Of a DNA stretch of 64,000 nt, positions 24,982 through 37,441 are shown piece after piece (the first letter of the stretch is position 1; each line of letters opens with the position of its first letter). The notes below the pieces were generated by a model. That model was not told where the DNA came from, ran no database searches, and worked only from the letters and a program-made list of their open reading frames with translations. The stretch covers positions 62,001-126,000 of the forward strand of contig JAYMGJ010000243.1 in NCBI GenBank assembly GCA_037178675.1, read 5' to 3'. This DNA is from Scleroderma bovista. Its lineage: Eukaryota > Basidiomycota > Agaricomycetes > Boletales > Sclerodermataceae. The position numbers and the translations under genes are program-made.

Positions 24982-27105
24982 ATGACATCTCCTACACACT
25001 CCATGCAGTCAGAAGCTGGCTCATCTCACCACTCTTCGCAAGCCCACGAAGCATGCGAGGGTCTACCTTCCTACGGCGACAAGCCCACCATCCTCCCCGC
25101 TGACTTCTTCATCCCATTCCCCTTCGACCGCATGTCCGTCTTTTTCCAGGTCCTTGCAGCGGTGTTCAAGCCACCCCCAGAGAAACCCGTCTTGACGCGG
25201 TGGAAGCCTCCTCAGGAGCATAAAGATAGATGCAGGGCAATGGTCCACTTTACAGCACTGCCCAAGGATGAAGACGCCTCCAGCGATGACACCCCACACA
25301 CGCCTGGAGTTTCTCCGCCCGATCAGCTTCTGTATAGACCTCATGGACGATGGGAATGGACGGCTGGCCTGCCCATAGATGATCCGAAACCCCTACTCTC
25401 GCTTCGCAGTGAGTTTTCTCCCCTAACGGACTCTTCTGCCTACGGTTCTCATTACCCTACAGCAGGCTTAATGTGCTCTGCCTCGATCGATACCGGTTTT
25501 ATTGCCGGAAAACAGATAAAATATATTTGCAGGAAGTGAGTGTTCGTACTTGATTCCAGACTGCTCGAATCCTGATGTATATGTGCAGATGGAACACCAG
25601 TCGACAGAAAGATTGGTTCGGCTTTCACTCCGAGGTAAGTTGTGCTCTGTATCAGAATTGACCATGACCGTCATCAACGTCCGCCTCAACAGCTCGCCCT
25701 CTACACATCCGAGCAATATCTGAAACCGCTCCAAGGGGACGTTGTGCCTACTATCATCGGTGTGCACGTCATGCCTGAGGCCATCAGTGTCACGATGGAA
25801 CTTCCGCACAACTCCTTCTGGATCGAGTCCTCTCCGACCATGCCCAACGTCCTCAAAGAACGTGTCATTGCTGCTTTCGAAAAGATTCATGCACGCGGTG
25901 TCCTCCATGGCGACCCGGAATTGCGTCACATGCTCATTGGTGCGGATGGCCGGGTGACCATCATTGATTTCGGGATGAGTCGGGCGATCACGGCAGACGA
26001 GTCGGTTGATCTGGAGTACGGCGAGCCGGAGGAGTTTTTACTGGAAATGCGCAAAGTCAAGTACAAGCTGGACTATCAGGGCGCAAGGAAGAGAGAAGCG
26101 GACAAGGTCCAGGCTTATTTAGACCGAGTGAGGAGAAATCTGCGAAGGAGAAGAAAGTGGGATCGCCGGAAGAATGGAGAAAAGACTGGGTATATCTCCC
26201 CCTACGAATCGGACCCGGAGGACGAGGTGATGGAACCCCCGGTGCACTACCAAGACTTCAAGGAAGACTGGATCAAGGCAGCGGACGACACGCCTCACCG
26301 TGTGGTGGTCCCTGGACAGGCTGAGGCTGCTGTGGCTAGCGAGATACAAAAGTTCATCGGAATCGTTGCGGATTTGGAGCCCAAGAATCCTAGTGACCAT
26401 GAGACGCTTACGGCTGCTCTTACCACCGCTTTCATACGGTCGAAGCGGAAATACGATGACGCTTTTGAACTGCCTCCCACATGGCCTTTCCCCGCGAAGC
26501 ATGCTCGCTCTGACACGCCTGAACCCTCTGAACCATCGCGTTGCAAGTATAATACTGGCCCGCGGGCCATGGATGCACACGAGGGCTCTCCTAGTGGCGA
26601 CCGCCGCCGAATGAAACGCGTCACCTTTGGTGGCCAAAGCCATCGGCACATTGATGCCCAGACCGGTCGCATAATCCGTTGTGGGGAGAGGCCAAAGTTA
26701 TCTCGGCAATGCTCCCACCCAAAGTGTTTAAGATCGGAGTGCAAAGGAGCCCTTGGGGCAGATCCTTCGACGGCGACCGTACAAGCGCAGTCTGGGGACG
26801 CGCGGGGAAGTTTTCACTACCTCGATCGTATTCTAGAGCCCCGTGGCATCTTGAAGAGAAAGCGAGATGATGATGCACAACTTGGACCCGGGGGCGCTGG
26901 GCCGAGTGCTGAAGCTGTTCCTGTCCGGAAGAGGGCGCGTGTTCCGAATCCATTGCAGGCCACACCTACCAGGAGACCGACGCCCAAGCGATGCCGGAAA
27001 CGCGGGACGGTGGTCAATTTGGCACCGGACCCGTTTGGATTCATGCTTCCTGCCTGGAGGATGGTGTCGACGTTTGTGACTTCCCTGATAGTCTGGAGGC
27101 GCTGA
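24982..27105 (+). CDS. protein kinase-like protein with altered catalytic loop
   Basis: Three exons (24982-25535, 25589-25634, 25693-27105) give 670 residues. After an N-terminal region (ADFFIPFPFDRMSVF and PPEKPVLTRWKP) a kinase-like fold begins near residue 190. It runs SRQKDWFGFHSELALYTSEQ, LKPLQGDVVPTIIGVHVM, and VIAAFEKIHARGVLHGDPEL, with IIDFGMSRA around residues 289-297. The catalytic aspartate (HGD, about residue 273) and the DFG metal motif are there. The loop asparagine is replaced, since the loop reads HGDPELRHML. I see no clear glycine loop or VAIK lysine. Such proteins are numerous in Agaricomycetes; activity and substrate are unknown. The C-terminal 300 residues are basic and proline-rich, with a KRKRDDD nuclear-type signal. 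Confidence 0.75.
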
Positions 27106-27709
27106 GTGTACTTGTTACCTTATTCCTAATTAGCCTTCTGTGTTCGCCCACAATGCTTTCATCTTTTTCGTCGTTTCCATTGGAAAAACAGTCGCCGCGA
27201 GCAAACTTTTTTTTTTCATCCACAGCAAGTGCTTCGGGTAAAGTGCTTTCCCCACAAGCATGGGCGCACTGCGCCGCTGGCAGACTGTGAGTCGTTTGAT
27301 TGATAAGATTCGGTTGTAAGTCCTTTTTTTTTCTTGTTCTGTGTAGGGTATTTGGCCCGAGAAAAAGTGCTCTTACGGGGATGCTCGAAGGGAGTATGCC
27401 GTACGGTGGTGCTGCTGTCCCGGATGCAGACGGGTCAACGAAGATGCCGCTGAGCTCAACTGCGCTCTCCCCGATTGCTATCAGATGTTCCAGGTATCAT
27501 ATATCAGCTGCGGTGTCCTAGGACCAAGAGCCGTGTGCTCGCGTTGAGATTGCTATGTTTCCTGTATTGCCAGTGGCAACGAAACGGAATGAGTGTCTGA
27601 TTTCCCCTCTGCTTCCCCTCATCATCACGGCACCGCCACGTCTCGTTTCCTATATACATCGTAGCCCCATCACCCTAATGCCCCGTCTTTACTTCCTCTC
27701 CTCTTCGTC
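27106..27709. other. intergenic, promoter of the permease gene
   Basis: This 604-base stretch contains two poly-T tracts near 27209 and 27325 and a short plus frame at 27300-27521 without family resemblance. I see no defined element. Confidence 0.4.
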
Positions 27710-29790
27710 ATGTCGGGCATGGCAGAAAAGAACAAGGATTCTGAAGCCTATTTCCACGATGCAGAGCCAGCCTCTCCCTCCGCCCCGGGCCCACTCCACA
27801 GGCAGCTCAAGAACCGCCATATCGCGATGATCAGGTTTGTACGCCATCCACCCTGCCTCCGTATCCACCCTCACCCTCCCCAGTATCGGCGGTGTCATCG
27901 GTACAGGTCTCTTCCTTGGGACCGCCAATTCCCTCGCGAACGGCGGTCCTTTGGGTCTTCTCCTCGGGTACGTCATAATGGGAACCATTGTCTTTTCCGT
28001 CATGGTACGCCACGTCCACCTATTCTCGTCTCCACAGGTCCCCCACACCCATTTCTCCAGATTTCTTTGGGTGAGATGATCGCTTTCCTCCCCATCGCTG
28101 GGGGCCACATCAAGCTGGCCGAACGATTTGTCGACCCTGCATTCTCGTTTGCCATGGGTTGGAATTATTGGTACAACTGGGCTATTGTTGGTTCGTCGCG
28201 TCCTCCCTTCCCTTCCCCGCCAACTCACTCGTCATTTCATTAGCACCCGGTAAATAACGTCTTTCATATTGGTAGCGAAAGCACCTCATATCCTCTTAGC
28301 CGAACTGTCTGCAGCAGCCATTCTCATCGACTACTGGCACCCAAATGTGAACAATGCCCTCTGGGTGGCAATTTGCATCTTCGTCGTCCTCACTATCAAC
28401 ATGCTAGGCGCTGGGGCTTATGGAGAAGCCGAATTCGTCTTTGCGTATGCCCCACCCCTGTTCATGTTGGCTCCCTCTAACACCCACCTAGTTCGATCAA
28501 AGTGATCACGATCACAGGTCTCATTATCCTTGGCATTATCCTTGATCTTGGCGGCGGACCCAACGGCGATCGCATTGGCTTCCGCTACTGGAAGAACCCC
28601 GGCCCCTTTGTTCAGTACAGTGGCATTTCTGGTGCAAAAGGCCGATTCCTTGGCTGGTGGTCCGTTATGACCCAGGCTGCCTTCTCCTTCATCGGTACCG
28701 AAATCGTTGCCGTAAGTTCTATGCTCATCCATCCACACCGTTCGTCCATTAACCCCTTCCCCTTTTTAGATCGCTGCAGGTGAAGCAAAAAACCCCCGCC
28801 GCAACCTCCCCAGAGCTATTCGCCGTGTCTACATTCGTATCCTTCTGTTTTACATTGGGGGAACCTTTATCATCGGTCTTCTTGTTCCCTCAAACAATCC
28901 CTCTTTACAACTGGAATCGGGAACTGCTGCCGCTTCTCCCTTTGTCATCGCCATGGAGAACGCCGGCATTAAGGTGTTACCTTCGGTAGGCCATCTCAGA
29001 AGATCCTTTTTCATTCTTTTTGAATCTGTTTGCAGATCATCAATGCTTGTTTGCTTACCTCCGCTTGGTCTGCTGCATCCAGTGATTTGTACACATCATC
29101 CCGAGCGCTCTGTGAGTCATGCAAATCCGGGCGAGAAGTGCAACAATTAATTCCATGTTTGCAGATGGTTTGGCTGTCTCCAATAACGCCCCTGCGTTCT
29201 TCCTCAAAACTTCCAAATCCGGCCTGCCTTACCTCTCTGTCATCTTTTGTTCTCTATTCACCCTCCTCGCCTTTATGGCGGTGAAGTCGGGTGCTGGAAA
29301 AGTCTTCACTTGGCTTGCCAACATGACCTCCATCGCTGGGCTCATGACTTGGTTTGGAATTACTATCACATATCTCCGCTTTTACAAAGGCCTCAAAAGA
29401 CAGGGCATCGACCGCACAACTCTACCCTTCTACACGAGGTTCCAGCCTTATGCTGCTTGGTATGGATGCTGTTCGACATTCATCATCTGCTTCGTAAGCC
29501 CCTTTCTCATCTCCCCGTGCGAGGACACGCTGACTCTGTACTAGTTCAGCGGATGGAGCGTGTTCCTCAAGGATCATTGGGACACTGCAACTTTTGTTAC
29601 CAACTATTTACCCTTCATCCTTTTCCCCATTCTCTATCTCGCTGCGCGCCTCTACTACCGCACCTCGCCCATTAGGCCGGCTGACATGGACTTCAAGAGC
29701 GACCTCGATCAGATAGCGGCCGACGAGGTCGACGATCCACCCCCAAAGAACAGGATCGAGGCTGTCTGGCGTTGGCTGGTGGGTGTTTAG
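27710..29790 (+). CDS. amino-acid permease (yeast Gap1/AAP family)
   Basis: Nine exons (27710-27834, 27884-28004, 28061-28190, 28300-28444, 28492-28711, 28770-28973, 29036-29111, 29165-29493, 29545-29790) give 531 residues, normal for a 12-helix APC transporter. The helix-1 signature SIGGVIGTGLFLGTA, the helix-2/3 ISLGEMIAFLPIAGG, the cytoplasmic AGEAKNPRRNLPRAIRRV and the late segment LYGLAVSNNAPAFFL are all diagnostic. It sits in the plasma membrane and imports amino acids with protons. Substrate range cannot be read from the sequence. The acceptor before exon 4 is ambiguous: 28300 gives WAIVAELSAA, while 28276 would add eight residues. N-terminal lysines could be ubiquitination sites for endocytic control, as known for Gap1. 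Confidence 0.93.
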
Positions 29791-30261
29791 TTCTCTGCTA
29801 CTCTCAAACGCGACTTCTGACCGAAATCCGTACAGATGTAGTCGAGCCATTAACATTTAATTGTAATGTGATCCCGAGTGCCTACCTAATAATAGTCTGT
29901 TGTACATTTTTTTTTCTTCTATTCAGTCATTTGCTGCATACCGTACTCTGCCGTGCGCAATGAACTGCGGATGCACCATCGAGCAACTCTCGCAAACATG
30001 TATCCGGTCATAAAGCAGGTAGGTATCCCATTTTAGTTTATGATGTTGTTACTTTACGAGAAGGGAATTGCGGCTGATACAGTGAGGCACAGATGTGGAA
30101 CGAAAGCCTGGTGCAATGTGCGAAGGAGGATAAGGAAAAATCTTTAATATCGTATATATACATACGGGTTCCTGACCAGAGGCGAAAGCCAGCCTTTCCA
30201 GCGAGCTGTGCTATTGTAATAGGTAGGATATAAGGTTGGAACACTGGGCGGAACAGAAGTT
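29791..30261. other. intergenic between convergent genes
   Basis: This 471-base gap lies between the 3' ends of the permease and the RhoGEF genes. It contains only a poly-T run near 29910 and AT-rich sequence; no gene or RNA is seen. Confidence 0.45.
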
Positions 30262-33200
30262 CTATGCCTTGGACGCGGGAATATGAAGGTTAATAGCTGG
30301 AAAACGACAGGACCTTTCAGCAAGTCTCAATGAAACGAGCGCTCTTCCACCCACCTCTAAACCAAGTCAAGGCATCAGAAGGCGAGGGTGCATCAAAGTA
30401 CAATATGGCTTTGTTATCTACAATACGCAATGCTGCAAATACGGATCGCATCAGCCAACCTGTCAAAACGTCGTCGTCGCGAATTACCATTTCCATGAAC
30501 AATGCTAGCCGGTTGCGGCAGTGTCTGCATACGCAGGACCGCCCAGAGGTCGACCGAGGACACAGGATCTTTGCCTTCGCTCGGATCACGGCAGAGCACA
30601 AGAAGGTCGTTGCACAAGACACCAACCAACGGTCGCGGAGTCAACTCGGGTGCCAGGCATTCCACCTGCACCACGGAAGCGTCTCCTTGAGCATTGAATG
30701 TTTCGAACGACACCACCGTCTTGCGGACGACCCGCGTCAGCATAAGAGGACCATCCATTATGAGACGCCTTAAAAGACGAATCAGTAAAGTGTCGAATAA
30801 CCTAGTGAAGCCATACCTGTGAGGTTGTACAAGAGGGCTGGGGAACTTTCCGCGGATTCTTGTTTGCCACTGCACCAATTTTTGTCGAGACTCGGATTGG
30901 CGTTTTCCTTCATTCATGTTGTTTGCTAGTGACGATATCTCACCAAGGGCCCTATCGAGCGCATCATCCATAAAAGAGTAAGCAGGCGGGGTGCTTCGAA
31001 GTAGTTCTTCAAGCTGGGGATTCATGAGCATTTTGGCAGAGATCTTAACCGGTGGTTGACTCACAAGCAGACGGTAACGGGGTATCCGCTGCACGGGTAA
31101 GAGTAAGTATCCCTCCAAATTAAGTTGTGAATGCCGGGCATTCACTCGACATCTTTTTAAGAAGGTTTTAATACGCTTCTTCTGGCCTGAAGTAAGATTG
31201 GGAACGCCGCCTGTCGCTGACGGGTCCACTGTACTTCCAGATCCAGGAACTGAAACTGAGGTCAGGCCAAGACCTGCTAAATGAGCGGCATTAGTCGGGG
31301 ATATGCTGGATGAGGGGGATGTCGTTGGATTGGGCCGATCAGTCGACCAATGTTTTATCCGCTGGACAGAATTGTCGAAATTACTAATGGGCCAGTCGAA
31401 TTAGCGGGATTATTGCGAACGCGACAAAAGACCGCTTACTTGATGTATGACGAGTACATCTTCATGAAGGCAGCATGCTTCAGGAAGATGCCAGCCACCG
31501 ATCTTGTCACTTCTACCGACAACTGACCGTCTGGATCGATTTCTTCGCCCGCTTGCGGCTTCTTCATCAGAGGAATGGCGGCGGCCTCCAGTGTCGGAAG
31601 AAAACTTTCTTTGTGGAAGGAGAACAATGCCTCCACACCGCTGAAGACGATCTTCCTCTCAGATGCAGGAATAATGGTCTCTCTACCGGACCCTACGCCG
31701 CTTATGAGATTGACGGGTGCAGCACTTGGCTTGATGTAGATATCGACCAACTCTTGCATTCCCTTCACATAGGTCCTCTCAGTCCTGTTCATAGGGTTAC
31801 TGTAGTCGCGAGAAGTACGATGTCGTCCACTTACTCTACTATCTCCCGGATAATCAGTGCTCGTTTTCCCTTGTCATCCTTGTACTTCCTCTCCTCGGAG
31901 GAGGCACTGCTGTTAGTAGTCGCAACGCTTACAGTTTGTGAAGCCGTGCCGCTTCTGAGAGCTGCAATGCTTTCGGGGGAACGCAACTGACCAGAAATGG
32001 AGGCGGCCCGAGAGATGGCATTAGTTGGCTCAGAATAGGTCCTGTCGATGACCGTCGGTCTGCGAGAGCGTGTTATCGACGACAACTCGTCTCCTACTGT
32101 TCCGTACACGCTTAGAGGATTTCCTTGCGACAAACTCAAGTCATTCATGTCCCGCAGGTAAGCCATAACAGAACGCAGCGCTCGTGTGTATGTCTCCTTT
32201 GCCTTTTCTTCCTCTCGGCGCACAGCAAATTCGCTTGCACTGCTAATGGGCGCGGGTGCTGAAGAAGGCGTGACACTCAGCTCGGAGGCATCTTCTGCGT
32301 CACCCACTACCGTCGTTTCCGCGACGAATGACGTCGGTGAGGGGATGGTCAGGCTCGACACAGTGCTGCCATCGATGGGTAAGAAGCTTCTGCGTTTAGC
32401 AGCCCTGGGAGTCGGAGATGGAGACGGTGATGGGGCAAGAAAATCACCAGTAGCAGGCGGTGGCACAGGCGCAGCTGGGGACACAGGCTCCTCCTCTGGT
32501 AACGGGGGAGGAGAAAGCGCAACCATTGGCGTCGTATTCAGCATGGAACCCAGAGATCCAGTGGTTGAGAATCGAACGTCAATTTGAGGTGACGTCACTG
32601 ATGTGGGAAGCAGGCTATTTGAACCCTCGGGGCGAGTGATGCGACCATACGCAGTGCTCGGCCGAGAAGATGCTGGCGAGTCCGGCCTTATCTTTCCCAT
32701 AGACATTTTCTTCAAAAATCCCCACCGACCACTTCTCTCCTTGTTCTCTCTGGCTGGGGCAGATCGTGGGCTGCTCTGCCGTTCCATGGGACTGGGTGTC
32801 GTGTACCCAATATCATAAGCGGTCGATGAACGCGGGGGTGAAGTAAAGGGCGAAACCACCGATGAGCGGACCGACCCCCCCATGGCCTCGGAGACCTCGG
32901 CCTTGCCGTCAAAAAAGCTCTGCGTGAGCATCGGCCGGGTGGCGGGGCGGGCTGGCATGAGTGCCGACACACCCAAGCTTGCATACCGTTTTGGTATTTC
33001 GAGTCGGTCGGAATCGGGTGGAGCCGAGGACATACTCAACAAGTTGGAGCTCGATGCGGAGGCGGACATGGCGGGTCGGGCAAGCGTAGCTATCGGGGGA
33101 TGTCGCACCATCTCGCGGGGTCGTTCCAAGCTTGTCCGCAGCTCTCCGGCACTCTTCATCTTCCGAAGTTCACGGTCAGCAGGGAACTTGGAGTCATTCT

Positions 33201-35232
33201 CATGTTGGGGTGTATTTGCTGAGCTTAGCCCTTCGTTAGTGGTACCCACTCGTGGACGCGTTTTGGAGTTGTAAGGTCGATTATTAGGAGCGGTTCTCGT
33301 ACGTGTCAGGCTGCGATCCGAGATCTGGGGTACAGGAGGAACAATAGCAGGGGAGGTGACCGAACGACCAAGCGGAGGTGCTCGATAGGGCATGATGGTT
33401 TCGTCTTCATTTAATCTCGCCCCAATATCGGTCCCAGCCGCTTCGGATTCATCCGTATCGGTTTCCGTTCCAGCCGAGGGTGGCGGAACGGGAGTGGAAG
33501 ACACAGGGATGGAGGGGGTAGGCGGTGCGGGCAACTTGGAAAGAAGGGGATCTACTAGGGCTTGCCACGGACCCTGGAACGGATTACCATCTAGATAGAG
33601 CTCCTGAAGGGACGGTAAAAGACACAGCCAACTAGGCAGGGAATGCATCCGATTCCTCCGGACGCTGAGCGTATGCAGCTTATCGAGACCGCATAAGGAG
33701 TCCGGAAGAGTGGTGACCCCAGTTGCATCGGCTATGAGGACCCGTAAAGATACGAGGTGTGACAGAAAGACGGGCAAGACACGTAGAGGGTTTGAAGCGA
33801 TGTTCAGTTCTTCCAAGCTCTCGCAAGCAGCAAGAGCAGGAGGGAGGGCGACGAGGAAATTAGCTGAGATGTCCAAGGCCAGTAGGGTGTAACATATTCG
33901 GGGCAACACGCCTGTGAGGAAAGTAGGGACCGAGTTCGGGGTGCTGGACGACCCGATAAGGAGGTGGGTTGTACCTATAGGGAGCTGGTGTTCAGCGATG
34001 AATCCGATGTGCACTTTTTGGGCCATACACACCCGATTGTACACTCAGCTGTGAGATCGGGAGTCCGTCTCCTTTGACGATAAGAGCTCGACCTTCTTCT
34101 GCCACAACCACCGCAGAGGTGCGTTCTTCAGGCTTTTCATCGGCGGTCTCTTCCTCCTCGCAGAGATCGTCGGTTTCATCGCCACTCGTGAGTCCTGCTT
34201 CGTCTCGCTCGTCCACGGGCTGCCAGCCCATATCGAAACTTGGATTTTCACGAAGTCTGGGGGGGTTGTTCTCGTGGAGGGCTTGTGTATTGATGTGTCC
34301 GACTGAAGAAGACCTTGATCTGATACTGGCGGAATATTCTGACCAGCGAGTCTGGTCGATGGGTGTTCTGCCTGCAAACGAGGACGTGTTGTTCTCGCCA
34401 GCAAAGACCCTTGCTACATCGTCCGAAGTGATTCCCACTGCAACGCCGATTTCTTCGTCACCTGATGCAATGTGGACGTGGCCGTAATCGCTGGTTGCCA
34501 GTGCACTTCCCGAGCTGGTGTATGCGGATGAACGCGTCGACGCAGAAGACGAGCCGGCCGACGAAAGTGACGGGAGAGTCGAGGATGTTCTGTCGGAGAT
34601 GCGGGCGTAAGGCAGGCGTTGGGGATAAGGATCTGGGAAGTGAGAAGGGTCGACGGAAGGGACTTTTGGAGGGCGTGCGAAAGAGCGGGGGGGAGAAGCG
34701 TCGTCGGGGTCGGAGGGTGGCCGGGCGAGGATGGCGCGAAGGAAGGGGTGCGGAGAGGCTGTTGGGCTTGGTTCGACGAGGGGATGGTCCATGGTGAGCT
34801 GGGTGGACTGGTCGGGGGACCAGACGTGGTTTTCGCGAGCAGCAGCGGGCGTTGGTGCACGTGGACGCGAACCTGCCGAATTGGGCGAGGAGGGCGAGGG
34901 TGGGCAGCCGAGGAAATCCAGTTCTGGGGGAAGGAGTCAGTCGAGCGAAGGACTCGTAGTCAAGCACAAGAAACAAGGCAACGAGAACTCAAAGTGATCG
35001 TGGTAAACCGGTCGACGTTCTCACCAGGTTGGCCCATCAACTGCTGCTCATGTGCGTCCATGTCATACATGCTGAGCACCGTCCGTGCAGAGATGCCCGG
35101 CATCGGTGGGAGCGGCTTCGACGACGCAGGGCTCGCGGGCACGAGCGACGCAGGGATATCGGTTGTGCTGGACACAGATGTCAATATGTCATGTTCACTT
35201 GATATGTTGTACACGCAAACGCACAGGGCCAT
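30262..35232 (-). CDS. leucine-rich repeat RhoGEF (LRR-DH-PH)
   Basis: Ten exons on the minus strand: 35225-35232, 35025-35167, 34043-34923, 31835-33984, 31440-31799, 31065-31383, 30817-31013, 30488-30768, 30355-30432 and 30262-30296. They encode 1483 residues. The first 340 residues are disordered. About six LRRs follow (residues 350-520), with CYTLLALDISANFLVALPP and LHTLSVRRNRMHSLPSWLC. After a long Ser/Pro linker comes the DH domain from about 1055: ALIIREIVDNPMNRTERTYV, LKHAAFMKMYSSYI and LEGYLLLPVQRIPRYRLLLE. A PH-like module ends the protein with LVGVLCNDLLVLCRDP and NKAILYFDAPSPSDALTWFR. DH-PH proteins load GTP onto Rho/Cdc42 GTPases. The target GTPase is not predictable here. The first coding exon has only eight bases; the intron at 31014-31064 has no stop and keeps frame. 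Confidence 0.85.
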
Positions 35233-35667
35233 GGAGACGCAGATATCGGGGCTGATGCTGATGCGTTGTCAATGCTGGCGTTCGACGCCGAGGCTCAAGA
35301 ACAGGCAGAGTCAACCAAGTGCCCCAGCAATTTTCTAGTCTTATATCTTGTTACATAAATCCATCCTGCCCACCACTGACGTCTTTTATCGTCATGACAT
35401 TCATCAGGACGCTATATTGACCATTGCTGCAGAACAGCCCTTCCCACCCTGTCACAGCCGTAGTCCATAACGTCCGACGAGGTGCTTATGGCCTCCCAAG
35501 AACAGCCCCCAGTGATCCTCGGACCTCCCAGGCACCACGGACAGAAACCTGCATCACCCGAGAGGAAGAACCTGCAACGCAATTCTTCGACGAGGCCCCT
35601 GTGAAGATCAAGGTTTGCAGCTATCGCATGTCCCTGCACTATGTCCGGTGTGCCAGACGCCTCGACG
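35233..35667. other. intergenic between two minus-strand genes
   Basis: This 435-base stretch holds the promoter of the RhoGEF gene and the 3' end of ELP4. A frame on each strand is open for about 90-120 codons but neither looks like a protein. Confidence 0.4.
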
Positions 35668-37167
35668 TCAAAAGTCATACAAATCGGGTTGGTCGGAATG
35701 GAAAGCTACTTTCTTCTTGGCCTTCTTCACCTTGGACGCTATCGTCGTGGCATTCAGGGGGAGCCGAGCCTGAGAGTCACCTCGTCTGACATCAACAGTC
35801 TTTTCCAATTCGACTTGGACTGTCGCAAGTGAACGACCCCCCCTGTCAGACAGGTGCTCCTTCTCGTCAGCAAGACCGGCATCCAAACTCATTGCGGTCG
35901 ATGAGGGTGTAGTGCGCCTCTCTGTCACCCCTCCTTCCACGTCGAGATGCATAGTCTCGATAACGAGCCGCCTTCGCGTACACTTGAATGCAAGATTGTT
36001 TTCTCCACTCCCTGCACTCGCCCCAGCAGACGACGACAGCCCTCGCAACGTCGAGTACTTATCACTGGCAGGCAGGACCGTATGTGGCGCTGGCAATTTA
36101 TGAGCCTGCACTAGACCATGGTGAGATGGAAAGACAGCCACCAGGGATGGGTTGGCTGGATGACGTGTTTAACCTCACGTCTGTAATCTCCACTAGATGA
36201 CACCCACCACCAAATCCGGTCATCGAGATAGCTGCATCTGTGAGCCACCCAACCTTCTCCTCCCAGCCGTACCCACCCCATCTGTCTGTACAAACATGCG
36301 GTGCAAGAGAAACACTGGCACACACGTGCGGATGTTGACGCAGAATGCGGCGCAACGAATGCAAGAACCACACAATCCCCTGCGTGCTTCAAGATCAGTA
36401 TTTCCGCACCCCCGAATCATGGGCCCGACATACCGCGGGATCTACATCTCCCCATTGCGGAGAGCCCAGAGCAGGGACACATAACCTAATCGGCCCCATT
36501 TCGGAGGGGGTCCCACTCAGGACGTCTTGAATTCTTCCGAGAAGGCTTTTAATTGATCTTCTGGCGTCCCCACTGCTATTTACCTCTACGAATACGAGCT
36601 GTTTCGTGTTGCAAGCATTTTGAACCACCGGTGCAGGAATGCGGCACGTTAGATCAAAAGTGTGGCAGTAGTCGTCCGATGATCTGTGGGTGAGATGTAT
36701 GAGAGTGATAACCTGATCAAACGAGTCGCATACGAGTCGCTACCAGACGACACGGTGGTCTGGAAGTGCTTCATCCGCTCGTATCGCCATGCGATTTTGA
36801 TCCGTTCATCGCTCTGGGCGGATTTCTCCTCCTCGTCGTTGACACCGAATGAGTTGGTCGAGGACCACACCGGCATCCACATGCAGTCTTTCGCGAAAGA
36901 CAGTCCATCATCATCGACTATGCACACCTGTTGGCCGCTTGCGATACCCTGAGAGACAAAGTACTTCTGTACCAACTCGCCGTACGCAGAATGATTGTCA
37001 GGTGCTAGAATAGCCAGCGAGCATGACAGTGGCAACCCGCCACCGAGAATATCATCGAGCGATGGAATTCCAGTAGAGACCAGTATCGTAGATGGCGACG
37101 ATGGAGAGACGCGAGTGCCAGCATATGATGTGGCCTGCTTGGAGGGTATGCGTCGCTTGAAAGACAT
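35668..37167 (-). CDS. ELP4: Elongator complex subunit Elp4
   Basis: Four exons (36734-37167, 36434-36683, 36208-36379, 35668-36155) give 447 residues. Elp4 is one of three RecA-like subunits (Elp4-5-6) of Elongator, which modifies the wobble uridine of tRNAs. The N-terminus MSFKRRIPS, the GIPSLDDILGGGLPLSCSLA segment and NHSAYGELVQKYFVSQG are the family start. The WGGYGWEEKVGWLTDAAIS and SHHGLVQAHKLPAPH segments lie mid-protein. The C-terminus SDKYSTLRGLSSSAGA and a final PDLYDF are typical of basidiomycete Elp4. As known for the family, the Walker motifs are degenerate. It is on the same strand as, and 275 bases downstream of, the MYND gene. Confidence 0.93.
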
Positions 37168-37441
37168 CTTGGATCATCAAAATCGACGACGGCTGGCATC
37201 AACACCCTATTCTATTCCTACAATCAAATCGACTAGTCGAATACATATCGGTACAACTCCCCACAAACACGACCTACAGGACTCGTTCCAGTTCAGACAT
37301 GGCGCTTAGATTTGTTGCAGATGGGAGTCCAATAAGATAGTTAAGATGCATTTTAACGGGATTCCCTCATCGTAGCGTCACCCGTCAAGTTGAGTTCTGG
37401 GACATCTTTCGAGTTGAATACACGTCCTCGCAAGAAGTTGA

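Noticed and set aside
27300..27521. 73-residue frame before the permease
   Set aside because: No start context, no similarity; likely part of the promoter region.
33392..33598. Plus-strand frames of 60-130 residues opposite the RhoGEF
   Set aside because: They are antisense shadows of the Ser/Pro-rich linker.
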